A DNA stretch of 48,709 bases from an uncultured Dysgonomonas sp. (GCA_945273835.1 CALYPL010000015.1:1-48709); one strand, 5' to 3'. Shown: positions 18,774 to 28,490, numbered from the stretch's first letter. A program made the numbers and translations. Notes: a model not told the origin generated them from the letters alone.

Positions 18774-20039
18774 ATGTATTTACCTACAATAATTATTATA
18801 ATCGGTTTCGCGGTTTTGGTTTTTATTTTTTTACTGATCTGGCAGAATTACAAAAAGCAGATTGTAGATCTGCAAAGTGAGAAACGAAAATTAATTACTG
18901 ATAAAGAAAATCTCCAAAAAGATTCAATGGGGTATATGCGTCAAATCGCAGAAATAAATGCTCTGCTCAAAGCTAAAGAAATTTTACTGGCTTCGCAGCA
19001 AGAAGAACTTATCAATATGCGCAGTCAACTGAATAGTGACTTTCAGATTCTTGCAAATAAAATTTTAGAAGAAAAAACATTACGTTTTACAGACGTGAAC
19101 CGAGAGAATATGGAAGCTATCCTTAAGCCTCTGAATGATAAGCTCATGGAATTTAAAACAAAGGTTGAAGAAACATATGACAAAGAGTCAAAACAGCGGT
19201 TTTCTTTGGAAGAGCGCATTCGCGAGCTTGTCGCATTGAACAATCAGATCAGCGAGGATGCCAACAATTTGACAAAAGCACTTAAAGGCAACAATAAGAT
19301 TCAGGGTAACTGGGGTGAAATGATTTTAGAATCTATACTGGAAAAATCGGGTCTGAAAAAAGGTGAAGAATATTTTGTTCAGGAGACACTTCGGGATGAA
19401 TTTGGCAATGTATGCCACAACGCCGAAGGAAACCGTATGCAACCGGATATCATTGTGCAATATCCGGGCGGGAGGAAGATTATTATTGACTCGAAAGTCT
19501 CGCTAAACGGATATATTAAATATGTTGAAGCGGAAACAGATACAGCTAAATCGTCAGCAGAAAAAGACCACCTTTTATCCGTACGACAACATATTGACGA
19601 ACTAAGCAAAAAAACTTATCAGGATTATGTGGAGTCTCTTGATTTTGTTATGATGTTTATTCCTAACGAACCTGCCTACATTTTGGCAATGCAGATTGAC
19701 CCTTCACTATGGGACTATGCTTACCGCAAACGCATTTTACTAATTAGTCCGACCAATCTGATTGCTTCACTAAAAGTTGTGGCAGACTTATGGAAACGCG
19801 AATATCAGAGCAGGAATGCAATCGAAATAGCAAAACGTGGAGCAGTGCTATATGACAAGTTTGCAGGATTTGTTGATACATTACAAGAAGTCGGTAAATA
19901 TATAGACCGCTCTCAAAAAGCATACGGCAAAGCCTTTTCTCAATTAAAAGACGGAAACGGAAACTTAATACGTCAGGCTGAAATTTTGAAAGAATTGGGT
20001 ATTAAGGCTCAAAAAGAATTGCCAAAAACGGATTTTTAA
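18774..20039 (+). CDS. rmuC: DNA recombination protein RmuC
   Basis: 421 residues. RmuC proteins limit recombination at inverted repeats and carry a PD-(D/E)XK-like nuclease fold; their exact activity is not settled. Seen here: one N-terminal membrane segment (about 4-23), a coiled coil (25-170), then the RmuC core with GNWGEMILESILEKSGL, MQPDIIVQYPGGRKIIIDSKVSL (the D-x-K core) and DFVMMFIPNEPAY. Length is typical for Bacteroidota. It stands alone: a 1.5 kb gene-free region precedes it, and a hairpin and terminator follow. Confidence 0.94.
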   Translation: MYLPTIIIIIGFAVLVFIFLLIWQNYKKQIVDLQSEKRKLITDKENLQKDSMGYMRQIAEINALLKAKEILLASQQEELINMRSQLNSDFQILANKILEEKTLRFTDVNRENMEAILKPLNDKLMEFKTKVEETYDKESKQRFSLEERIRELVALNNQISEDANNLTKALKGNNKIQGNWGEMILESILEKSGLKKGEEYFVQETLRDEFGNVCHNAEGNRMQPDIIVQYPGGRKIIIDSKVSLNGYIKYVEAETDTAKSSAEKDHLLSVRQHIDELSKKTYQDYVESLDFVMMFIPNEPAYILAMQIDPSLWDYAYRKRILLISPTNLIASLKVVADLWKREYQSRNAIEIAKRGAVLYDKFAGFVDTLQEVGKYIDRSQKAYGKAFSQLKDGNGNLIRQAEILKELGIKAQKELPKTDF

Positions 20040-20066
20040 TTAATAAATGTTAATTGTAAAAAAATA

Positions 20067-20087
20067 TTCTACAATTATGTTGTAGAA
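20067..20087. repeat. Perfect 8-base inverted repeat after rmuC
   Basis: TTCTACAA (20067-20074) and TTGTAGAA (20080-20087) flank a 5-base loop. The right arm carries the TTG of a candidate -33 element, so the repeat could be an operator for the promoter at 20080-20109. It could also be a weak hairpin at the rmuC 3' end. Confidence 0.45.
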
Positions 20088-20109
20088 CATAGATATTCCA
20101 TTAATTTTG
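20080..20109 (+). promoter_or_regulatory. Candidate promoter downstream of rmuC
   Basis: TTG (20080-20082), a 19-base spacer and TAATTTTG (20102-20109) fit the Bacteroidota -33/-7 pattern. Transcription would begin near 20116 and meet a terminator at 20156. Confidence 0.5.
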
Positions 20110-20115
20110 CACTGT

Positions 20116-20187
20116 GTTTTTCATGGTATTAGATTTAAGGTTAACAATGAAGATTGGTTGTCGTGATGACAACCTTTTCTTTTTTTT
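20116..20187 (+). ncRNA. Possible short RNA
   Basis: A promoter-like pair (20080-20109) is followed about 45 bases after the expected start by a strong terminator. The product would be near 70 nucleotides. It contains an ATG at 20147, but its frame crosses the terminator, so a peptide is unlikely. The family is unrecognised, and the call rests only on signals at both ends. Confidence 0.35.
20156..20187 (+). terminator. Intrinsic terminator
   Basis: GGTTGTC (20156-20162), loop GTGAT, GACAACC (20168-20174), then TTTTCTTTTTTTT. This is a standard plus-strand terminator serving rmuC, the candidate short RNA, or both. Confidence 0.85.
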
Positions 20188-20797
20188 GTATAAAACCATT
20201 CTAAAGTACATAATTAACCCATCTGTTTTATTAGTCAGTAATCATATCATTATCTCTTCAGCATAATTGCTTCGCAGAACTAAAAAAACAAACACAAACA
20301 ACTATATTACAACACTTTACACACAACTCATTTTATATTTACATCTAATATTTATTTACTGAATTATCAATTACGCAACTACAACTTATTATTTTCAGAT
20401 GTCTAAATTTAATTTCGAAGAAAAATCCTAAGATCAGATTATCGTTGTAGCATCAATCTATTTAAACAAAATTCTCATTTATAAATTCTATAAATCACAC
20501 TTAAACAATTTAACTTAATAAACTCATTATTATTAACATAAAACCATGAAAATTAACATAACTCTCTCATTTGCATTAACTTTTAATCGCGAATTAGTGA
20601 TAAAAAAATAAATTATATGAAGAAAAGAATTATATATTTGTATAATTCAGAAAATTTATATTTTCTAAATTTAATTAAACACTTAACAAATTTGATATCA
20701 TGGTTAATAATGCAATCAATATAATTCAAACCTAAAATCTATCATATTGAAAATTTATGAGTGGGGCATAAACTAAAAAATCAGAGATTGGCAATGC
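20188..20797. other. Gene-free, very AT-rich spacer before the SusC gene
   Basis: About 610 bases. Only very short frames are present (for example 21 codons from 20547 and 35 codons from 20617), with no family features. No sigma/anti-sigma or hybrid two-component regulator gene is present, although such genes often precede SusC. Confidence 0.5.
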
Positions 20798-20805
20798 TAC
20801 CTTTG
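20798..20805 (+). promoter_or_regulatory. Candidate -7 promoter element for the SusC/SusD locus
   Basis: TACCTTTG is an exact -7 consensus match 53 bases before the SusC ATG. The -33 region is poor, which would fit a promoter needing an activator, but that is inference. Confidence 0.5.
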
Positions 20806-20857
20806 GTCAATAAACTTATTTCAACACACTATATTATAAACAAAATTTAGCTGATAT

Positions 20858-23800
20858 ATGGAAAACTCTTTTGGTTCAACTCGTATTTTTAATTATCATT
20901 GGGATAAGTCAAGTAAAAAAATAAAATCTACACTATATCTTATCTTATTATCAATTGTATCACTCACGGCATCTAATAATACTATTGAGAATATCAGCCT
21001 GAGTATAAATCTCAATAATTCTACATTAGAAGAACAGACGAATGTTGTTCAGCCCGAAACTGACTGCATATCTAAGAATAAGGATAAAGAATTGAATGAG
21101 AATAGCCCGAACGCAAAATCAAGATCAGAATCAAAGTCAGCAAAAGTTCAGGCAGTAAATCAAAGTCCACAACAAAGTAAAAAGAAAATTAGCGGTATTA
21201 TTCTTGACGCTACAACTAAAGAACCGTTGATAGGAGCAACAATTTCTGTTGAAGGCACATCAAACGGAACAATAAGCGACACAGATGGTAATTTTACGAT
21301 TGAAATACCTGATGACGCAACACTAAGCATAGTTTATGTAGGATATCTTCCTCAAAAAATAAAGCCAACTAAAGAAACAAATTTACATATCCTGTTAGAA
21401 GAGAAACAGAATGTATTAGACGACGTAGTAGTCATCGGATACGGAGTTCAAAAGAAAGTTAATCTGACAGGTTCCATTGCAAATGTTAAAGCAGATGAAT
21501 TGACATCAATACCAATCGCAAACCTGTCAAACGCATTAGCCGGACGTGCTCCGGGAGCAACCATAGTCGGCACATCAGGACTTATTGGAGCATCTTCAAG
21601 CATACGCATTCGTGGAGCTTTTGCCGAACCATTATATGTGATTGATGGTGTGATAAGCAATAAAAGCTCATTTGACGCGCTTGACCCTTCGGAAATAGAT
21701 CAGATCAGCTTCCTCAAAGATGCAGCAACAGCATCGGTATATGGTAGCTCAGCCGGTAATGGTGTTGTTTTAGTCAAAACAAAGGAAGGTGATAAAAATG
21801 CAGGAAAACCCAAATTCACATATCAGGGTTCATATTCATTCAGCAACCCTACAAAAAAATTAATGACTGACAGATTTACAGCCACTGATGAGTTGGTATA
21901 TCAGAACAGGGTCGCCGAATTTGAAGGCAGAGAACTTCCGAATGGAGAAACAGAGTTTGACTACTTCAAGAACAGAGATTATAACATAATGGATTGGATT
22001 TGGCAGACGCCATGGAATACCAAACATAACCTGACAGTAAGCGGCGGAAACGAAAACATACAATATTATATGTTGGGAGGATTTTTAAAAGAAGAAGGTT
22101 CATTTATTAATCTCAAAAGTAATAAATACAATCTTCGATCAAACGTTACGGCTAAATTGTCGAGAAATATCAAAATGAATCTGAATATTTCAGGATACAT
22201 GAAAGAAGGCAAAAGGTTCTATTGGCCAGCTACAAGCGATGATGACTTTGATGTGCATGATTTGTATCGTTCTACGTTCAACGTTCCACGTACATATCCG
22301 TTCTATGTATACAAAGACGGTACACCTGCTAATAAAGTAACCCCCTACCCTCTTTATCCAAATTACGGAGGATGGACAGGCTGGAATGTGGTAGACCAGA
22401 TAATCGGTAATCGCTACCTTAAAACACGAGACAGAAACGTAAACGCCATTTTATCATTTGATATTGATCTTGATTTTATAACAAAAGGATTATCAACCAA
22501 AATAGCAGGTAATTACATTTCGACTGACCGTAAAAGGAAAAGATTTCTTACATTCCAAAAAAACTACGGTTTCCAAATGGCCGACCCAACAGGAAATAGA
22601 TTCATACCGGGTCCCATTGATGAAGAAGATGTTCGTATATATAGCTTCAACAAGACCGACGAAGAGCTTTATTACCAAACACAATTACTTTGGAGCGAGC
22701 AGTTCAACTGGTTCGTCAACTACAACAATTCTTTTGGCATGCACGATGTAGCCGCTACAATGGTATTCGAGCAGGCATCAAACGGTGGTGAGTTTACTCA
22801 GGTAACAGCAAAAGATCCGCTTACGGAATACGACCAATGGTTTGTATTTTCTAATGATGCTCAGAAAAGAGCTGCAAACGCAGGAGAATACACGGGAGGT
22901 CGATTATCTTGGATCGGACGTTTCAACTATAGCTATGCAGATAAATACATAGCCGAGTTCTCTTTCCGCTATGATGGTAACGATAACTTTTCAAAAGACA
23001 AGCGTTGGGGCTTCTTTCCATCCTTCTCCGCCGCGTGGCGCATGACCGAAGAAGGCTTTATGGATGGAACAAAAAGCTGGTTAAGCAATTTTAAACCACG
23101 CTTTTCTTACGGTACAACAGGTAATCCGTACGATGTAGACGGTAACAGGATAGCTCCATTCTCGTACATGGACAAATATGTAAGCGGATCAAGTTATATG
23201 TTCGGAAAAAATCTTTATAAAGGTATTAAACAAGGAGCGACACCTAATCCTGAAGTAACGTGGGCAACCTCCAGAACTTATAACGGAGGCTTTGACTTCG
23301 GTTTTCTGGATAATAGGTTAAATGGAACGTTTGATGCTTTTCATAAGAAAGAAAAAAATATACTTGGATATCGGACTATTACATTACCTACAACATATGG
23401 TCAATCCCTCGCTCCAGAAAATTATGCAGCGCGCTCTTGGAAAGGGGCAGAAGTTTCATTAAACTGGACAGATGTTGCAGCAAATAAAGAAATTAAATAT
23501 TCAGTATATGCTAATTTAGGATATGCGAAAGACAAATGGGACGTATTAGATCAATCAGCCATATATACAACAGGAAACCTGAAAGATTTATCAATTATCG
23601 GCATGTCAGAAAGCCGTGTAATCGGATATATTGCTAAAGGAATAATACGCACTCAGGAACAGTTAGACGAATTACTTGCTGCCGGATTTACCCAATTTGG
23701 GCGTAAACCATTTTTAGGAGCCATATTATATGAAGACACCAGAGGTGACGGATATTCTTTAGGTCCTGACGGAAAAGTAGATGGTAATGATTACTACAAC

Positions 23801-24307
23801 TTACTCTCGAAAAATACAACCCCCCGTATCAATTACGGATTTGGAGGAGAAATATCTTATAAAGGAATCGGACTATCGTTCCTATTTCAAGGTGTTGGAA
23901 AATATGATCGTTTTATCGGAGGTTATGAAGGAGGGTTCTCGCAATGGGGTGGTACACTAAGACCATATTACCCTATTTGGGCTAGCGGAGATGTATGGAC
24001 TCCCGAAAATCCCGATGCAAAATATCCTCGTGTGACCGGACAACAATGGTATGAATCAGGAACTGGCGTATCCACCTTCTGGAAAAGAAATGGAGCTTAC
24101 CTGCGTTTAAAAAACGTTAACTTAACCTACGATTTACCGAAAAAAATAATTAAGTCTACAGGGTTAAATAATGCACAAGTGTTTATGAATGCAACCAATT
24201 TATTCTATATATCATCAGTCGGTGAGTTTCATGACCCTGAACAAAAAAATGCTGATTCATATCCATTAATGCGCACATTTACTTTCGGGCTGAATATCGC
24301 TTTCTAA
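20858..24307 (+). CDS. SusC/RagA family TonB-linked outer membrane protein
   Basis: 1149 residues, longer than the usual 1000 or so. It is a TonB-powered outer-membrane channel for oligosaccharides, working with the SusD lipoprotein encoded next. A signal segment (about 22-40, STLYLILLSIVSLTAS) lies behind an unusually long polar n-region of about 20 residues. Then comes a Ser/Asn/Lys-rich linker (about 45-110), a carboxypeptidase-regulatory-like domain (about 112-185), the conserved DDVVVIGYGVQKK and plug domain (about 190-310, with APGATIVGTSG, IRIRGAF and PLYVIDGVI), and a beta-barrel that ends in phenylalanine (TFGLNIAF). No STN domain is seen, so transmembrane sigma signalling through this protein is unlikely. 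The SusD gene follows after 19 bases. Confidence 0.95.
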   Translation: MENSFGSTRIFNYHWDKSSKKIKSTLYLILLSIVSLTASNNTIENISLSINLNNSTLEEQTNVVQPETDCISKNKDKELNENSPNAKSRSESKSAKVQAVNQSPQQSKKKISGIILDATTKEPLIGATISVEGTSNGTISDTDGNFTIEIPDDATLSIVYVGYLPQKIKPTKETNLHILLEEKQNVLDDVVVIGYGVQKKVNLTGSIANVKADELTSIPIANLSNALAGRAPGATIVGTSGLIGASSSIRIRGAFAEPLYVIDGVISNKSSFDALDPSEIDQISFLKDAATASVYGSSAGNGVVLVKTKEGDKNAGKPKFTYQGSYSFSNPTKKLMTDRFTATDELVYQNRVAEFEGRELPNGETEFDYFKNRDYNIMDWIWQTPWNTKHNLTVSGGNENIQYYMLGGFLKEEGSFINLKSNKYNLRSNVTAKLSRNIKMNLNISGYMKEGKRFYWPATSDDDFDVHDLYRSTFNVPRTYPFYVYKDGTPANKVTPYPLYPNYGGWTGWNVVDQIIGNRYLKTRDRNVNAILSFDIDLDFITKGLSTKIAGNYISTDRKRKRFLTFQKNYGFQMADPTGNRFIPGPIDEEDVRIYSFNKTDEELYYQTQLLWSEQFNWFVNYNNSFGMHDVAATMVFEQASNGGEFTQVTAKDPLTEYDQWFVFSNDAQKRAANAGEYTGGRLSWIGRFNYSYADKYIAEFSFRYDGNDNFSKDKRWGFFPSFSAAWRMTEEGFMDGTKSWLSNFKPRFSYGTTGNPYDVDGNRIAPFSYMDKYVSGSSYMFGKNLYKGIKQGATPNPEVTWATSRTYNGGFDFGFLDNRLNGTFDAFHKKEKNILGYRTITLPTTYGQSLAPENYAARSWKGAEVSLNWTDVAANKEIKYSVYANLGYAKDKWDVLDQSAIYTTGNLKDLSIIGMSESRVIGYIAKGIIRTQEQLDELLAAGFTQFGRKPFLGAILYEDTRGDGYSLGPDGKVDGNDYYNLLSKNTTPRINYGFGGEISYKGIGLSFLFQGVGKYDRFIGGYEGGFSQWGGTLRPYYPIWASGDVWTPENPDAKYPRVTGQQWYESGTGVSTFWKRNGAYLRLKNVNLTYDLPKKIIKSTGLNNAQVFMNATNLFYISSVGEFHDPEQKNADSYPLMRTFTFGLNIAF

Positions 24308-24326
24308 AATCATAAAACTACAGTAT

Positions 24327-26129
24327 ATGAAAAAATATTTAATTATAGCAACATGCTTTATATCAATCATTTTGTGGAGTTGCGACACACTTGATATAGA
24401 TAACCAAAATAGCTTTAATTCTAAGGATGTTGGAAGAGATGAAAAGTTAGCAAAAGCCGAAATTACAAATCTTTATGCCATTACAATTCCGAATTGGAAT
24501 GCAGGTGCAGATGCAATAGGAGGTCAGTCACCCGGAATGTATTTCGATGATTCATACATTTCGATAACGTCCGGTAATTTTAAGAGTTGGAAATATGAAA
24601 ACATACAAAGTATTAATAAAGCCATTAAGAATCTTGAGGATGGAAGTCTGCCCGAAAATAAAAAAAGACCACTTATAGGCGAATGTTTATTTTTGCGCGC
24701 TTATACGTACTTTGAAATGTTGGTTTATCATGGTGGAATACCTTACATCAAAGTACCGCAAATTTATGGAAAAGATGATTTAAATGTCAAAAGAAACACT
24801 TCATTAGAATGTTTCGAATATATTGTTAAAGATCTTGACGATGCTTTCAATTCAGGAATACCCGACAGAATATCGCCGAGTGACAATGATTTTGGACGAA
24901 TAGATAAAGCTTTTGTTATTTCATTCAAAGCAAAAGTATTATTACAAAAAGCATCGCCTCAATTCAATCCCAAAAATCCTTACGGAAACAAATATTGGGC
25001 AGAAGCATACGATGCAGCCAAAGCAGCCTATGATTTCTGTCAGTCAAATGGCATAAAATTAATGCCTAACTACTCCGATGTTTGGAAAGACGGAGGTTGC
25101 GATGAAGAAATATTCACTCGTATCTACGATTATCCGAATACTTCGGCAAGTTATTACGAATGGTACAGCCGGCCTAATTCTTTATCATCCGGTTATGTTA
25201 TTGGCACAGGTCCGACATGGGAAATGATCAAATCATATCCAATGCTTGACGGTAAGATGTACGATGACCCGTCAGGAAAATATTACGGAGGAACTGAAGA
25301 TGAATTTATGCAGAAATATTGGAAAAACAGAGATCCACGTTTTGAAGTTACTGTATTATATGCAGGTAAAAGTTACCCTGTCAAAGGTACCCCTAACGGT
25401 TATCGTCAATACACAGCAGTAGGTATCGCCCAAATCAACGATTCGTACGGAACAAATCCCAATGCCGGTGTTCAGTCCGACAACAACAACACATTATCCG
25501 GATTCTACAACATAAAAGGAACTGACACTTCACTCTCAAGAGCAGAAATAACAGCATTTAGTAACGACCTTCCGGTAATGAGATTCTCTGAGGTTATGAT
25601 GATTTATGCAGAAGCAGCCAATGAGAATGGTCATTCTGATGTTTCTTTAGATTTGCTAAAACAAATAAGAAAAAGAGCAGGTATCGAACCCGGAAATGAT
25701 AATAGTTATGGGCTTCCCGATGCTTCTGACAGACAGAAAATACGAGATGCCATATTAGCCGAACGTAATATTGAATTCTGTTACGAAGGTCAACGTTTTT
25801 GGGATTTGAGAAGAACACGCAATCTACACGTTCTAAGTGGCTTGAAAAAGCACGGAATTGAAAGTATAGCTATATACGCTGATCGAGCAGGAAAACCTGA
25901 GATTCCAATACAGGAAGCAATAAAATTAGCTTTAGAATTTAAGTTAACACCTGACGATTTTAAATATGTCAAGCATCAAATACCATTAAGTGCAGGACAA
26001 GTTAAAGAATATGGTCAGATGAAAAATTCTTACTACTTTTTCCCGATTCAGGAAGGAAATATTAGCTCAAATCCGAATATTGAACAAAATAAAGATTGGG
26101 GAGGAACTTTTGACCCGACTTTAGATTAA
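24327..26129 (+). CDS. SusD/RagB family nutrient-binding outer membrane lipoprotein
   Basis: 600 residues. It caps the SusC channel and captures glycans at the cell surface. A lipoprotein signal peptide ends in LWSC with Cys19 as the lipidated residue, and the following DTLDID acidic run fits the Bacteroidota surface-export signal. The SusD fold is shown by INKAIKNLEDG, ECLFLRAYTYFEMLVYHGGIPY (about residues 112-133), and the C-terminal blocks PVMRFSEVMMIYAEAAN, ILAERNIEFCYEGQRFWDLRR and SSNPNIEQNKDWG. It is paired with the preceding SusC gene and followed by a strong terminator before GH89. Confidence 0.95.
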   Translation: MKKYLIIATCFISIILWSCDTLDIDNQNSFNSKDVGRDEKLAKAEITNLYAITIPNWNAGADAIGGQSPGMYFDDSYISITSGNFKSWKYENIQSINKAIKNLEDGSLPENKKRPLIGECLFLRAYTYFEMLVYHGGIPYIKVPQIYGKDDLNVKRNTSLECFEYIVKDLDDAFNSGIPDRISPSDNDFGRIDKAFVISFKAKVLLQKASPQFNPKNPYGNKYWAEAYDAAKAAYDFCQSNGIKLMPNYSDVWKDGGCDEEIFTRIYDYPNTSASYYEWYSRPNSLSSGYVIGTGPTWEMIKSYPMLDGKMYDDPSGKYYGGTEDEFMQKYWKNRDPRFEVTVLYAGKSYPVKGTPNGYRQYTAVGIAQINDSYGTNPNAGVQSDNNNTLSGFYNIKGTDTSLSRAEITAFSNDLPVMRFSEVMMIYAEAANENGHSDVSLDLLKQIRKRAGIEPGNDNSYGLPDASDRQKIRDAILAERNIEFCYEGQRFWDLRRTRNLHVLSGLKKHGIESIAIYADRAGKPEIPIQEAIKLALEFKLTPDDFKYVKHQIPLSAGQVKEYGQMKNSYYFFPIQEGNISSNPNIEQNKDWGGTFDPTLD

Positions 26130-26143
26130 GATATTCTTATGGG

Positions 26144-26193
26144 AAAAGTGTCCGGATATGGGAAAGTATTCAATATATCCGGACACTTTTTTT
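26144..26193 (+). terminator. Terminator between SusD and GH89
   Basis: AAAAGTGTCCGGATAT (26144-26159) pairs exactly with ATATCCGGACACTTTT (26175-26190), with a T-run from 26187. A 16-bp stem inside a co-directional locus suggests reduced expression of the distal enzyme gene or a separate transcript. Confidence 0.88.
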
Positions 26194-26236
26194 AATTTAA
26201 TCTCTGTGTAAGCAAGAAAAATCGTATTATTGTTAC

Positions 26237-28402
26237 ATGAAAAATATTCTTTTACCCCTTGTATTATTATTGGGATATCTAACTGCATCTGCAAATCCCA
26301 TCAATGGCTTACTTGAACGTATTGATAAAGGAGCCTCAAAGAAATTTAAAACCGAACTCATTGAAACCAACTCGAAAACTGACTTTTTCGAATTGGATCA
26401 AAGTAAAGGCAAAGTTATTGTCAGAGGAAACTCTTACGTCAGCATAGCCACAGGTATCAACTGGTATCTAAAGTATTATGCAAACAAGCATCTGACTTGG
26501 AATAATATGACAACTGAACTGCCTGATAAACTTCCGGCTGTTAAACAAAAACAAAGGCACGAAACCAGCCATCAGGTTCGTTATTATCTGAATTACTGCA
26601 CTTTTTCTTATTCAATGGCATTCTGGGATTGGGAACGCTGGCAACAGGAAATAGACTGGATGGCTTTACATGGTGTGAACCTATCTTTAGCAATTACAGG
26701 AACCGAAACAGTCTGGTATAATATCTTGTCTCAATTAGGATATACAAAAGACGAAATCAATGAATTTATTGCGGGATCAGGCTTTCTGGCATGGTGGCAA
26801 ATGAATAATCTTGAAGGTTGGGGAGGTCCTAACCCTGATAGTTGGTATAAACAACAAGAAGTGCTTCAAAAAAACATCCTCGCAAGAATGAAAGAATACG
26901 GCATAGAACCCGTATTACCCGGATATGCTGGTATGCTGCCACATAATAATAAAAAATTGGGTGTTGAAGTTACTGACCCCGGAGATTGGTGCGGTTTTCC
27001 ACGTCCAGCTTTTTTACAGCCTACTGATCCTAATTTCGAGCGTATTTCATCACTCTATTATGATGAAATGACTAAACTGTACGGCACAGCCAATTATTAC
27101 GCTATTGACCCTTTCCATGAGGGAGGCAACACAAAAGGAGTTGATCTCGACTTAGCCGGCAAAGCTATTTTAAAAGCCATGAAAAAAGTAAATTCAAAAG
27201 CTGTGTGGGTGGCACAGGCATGGCAAGCAAATCCTCGTCCTAAAATGATAGAGAACATTGATAAGGGTGATATGCTGATCTTAGATTTATATAGTGAAAG
27301 TCGCCCGATGTGGGGTATGGATTGGTCTATTTGGTATCGTCCTGACGGATATGGCAAACACAATTGGGTATACTGTATGTTGCTTAATTTTGGTGGTCGT
27401 ACTGGATTACATGGAAAAATGAAATCTGTCATAGACTATTATTACGATGCTTGCGACCATAAAAGCGGGCAAACCTTACAAGGTGTAGGAGCAACAATGG
27501 AAGCCATCGAAAATAATCCCGTAATGTTTGAGCTATTGTTCGAATTACCTTGGAGAGAGAAAAGGTTTTCTTACGAGAGTTGGCTTAAAAATTATGTCAA
27601 AGCTCGTTACGGAAATGAGAATGAAAATCTCTTAACGGCATGGGACATTCTGGCTAAAACGGTTTATAATTGCCCGCCTAAATCGCAACAAGAAGGTACA
27701 GCAGAAACTGTTTTTGCAGCCATTCCCGATTTAGATATAACACAAGTTTCTTGTTGCTCACAAACAACTCCGTTCTATAATACGGATTCAGTGAAATTAG
27801 CGGCTGAAAATATGTTAGCTGTAGCTCCTCTTTATAAAGGAAACAATAATTTCGAGTATGACCTTATTGATCTCGTGCGCCAAACATTAGCTAACAGAGC
27901 TTATTATTTGCAAAAAGATATTGCTAAAGCCTACAGAACAAAAGATATTGAAACGTTTAAAACTTTAAGTCTGCAATTCCTTGATTTATTATTGGCACAG
28001 GATCGCCTATTGAATACTCGTTCTGAATTTATGCTCGGAAAATGGGTCAATCAGGCCCGAAAAATAGGTAATACCGACGAGGAGAAAGACTTATATGAAT
28101 GGAATGCGCGAACACAAATCACAGTGTGGGGAAATCGTGCCAGCTCAGGAATGTTGCACAATTATGCTTATAAAGAATGGGCAGGTATACTTAAAGATGT
28201 GTATTATGTGCGTTGGAAAACATTTTTCGATGGTTTGTCTGATAGTCTTGTGGGTAATAAAAATATTCCTCATATTGATTATTTCGGAATGGATGAGGCT
28301 TGGACTAAAAAACATAATCCTTACTCGTCCACACCATCAGGTGATGCCATTGAAACAGCCGGAGAGGTATATCGAAAATTCATCAATCCTAATTTTAAAT
28401 GA
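26237..28402 (+). CDS. Alpha-N-acetylglucosaminidase, GH89
   Basis: 721 residues of glycoside hydrolase family 89 (NAGLU family), which removes terminal alpha-linked GlcNAc from glycans such as heparan sulfate ends or gastric-type mucin. A signal peptide (about 1-19, ending TASA) is followed by the small N-domain, then the catalytic core with RYYLNYCTFSYSMAFWDWERW, DWMALHGVNLSLAITGTE and MLPHN. By alignment from memory with human NAGLU, the catalytic pair would be Glu295 in DPFHEGG and Glu422 in ATMEAIENNP. No lipobox is seen, so it is probably periplasmic. There is no carbohydrate-binding module. It is downstream of the SusC/SusD pair, past a terminator. Confidence 0.94.
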   Translation: MKNILLPLVLLLGYLTASANPINGLLERIDKGASKKFKTELIETNSKTDFFELDQSKGKVIVRGNSYVSIATGINWYLKYYANKHLTWNNMTTELPDKLPAVKQKQRHETSHQVRYYLNYCTFSYSMAFWDWERWQQEIDWMALHGVNLSLAITGTETVWYNILSQLGYTKDEINEFIAGSGFLAWWQMNNLEGWGGPNPDSWYKQQEVLQKNILARMKEYGIEPVLPGYAGMLPHNNKKLGVEVTDPGDWCGFPRPAFLQPTDPNFERISSLYYDEMTKLYGTANYYAIDPFHEGGNTKGVDLDLAGKAILKAMKKVNSKAVWVAQAWQANPRPKMIENIDKGDMLILDLYSESRPMWGMDWSIWYRPDGYGKHNWVYCMLLNFGGRTGLHGKMKSVIDYYYDACDHKSGQTLQGVGATMEAIENNPVMFELLFELPWREKRFSYESWLKNYVKARYGNENENLLTAWDILAKTVYNCPPKSQQEGTAETVFAAIPDLDITQVSCCSQTTPFYNTDSVKLAAENMLAVAPLYKGNNNFEYDLIDLVRQTLANRAYYLQKDIAKAYRTKDIETFKTLSLQFLDLLLAQDRLLNTRSEFMLGKWVNQARKIGNTDEEKDLYEWNARTQITVWGNRASSGMLHNYAYKEWAGILKDVYYVRWKTFFDGLSDSLVGNKNIPHIDYFGMDEAWTKKHNPYSSTPSGDAIETAGEVYRKFINPNFK

Positions 28403-28446
28403 TCTTTAGCAAGATATTTGCTATCGCATTAAAATATTGAATATAA

Positions 28447-28490
28447 AATCAGCCTGTTTATTTCTAAGGGTAAACAGGCTGATTATTTTT
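28447..28490 (+). terminator. Terminator after GH89
   Basis: AATCAGCCTGTTTA (28447-28460) pairs with TAAACAGGCTGATT (28471-28484), followed by a T-run. It lies between convergent genes and may also help stop the minus-strand SDR transcript. Confidence 0.85.

Noticed and set aside
20147-20266. 39-codon frame beginning at the ATG at 20147
   Set aside because: It runs directly through the strong terminator at 20156-20187 and has no recognisable features.
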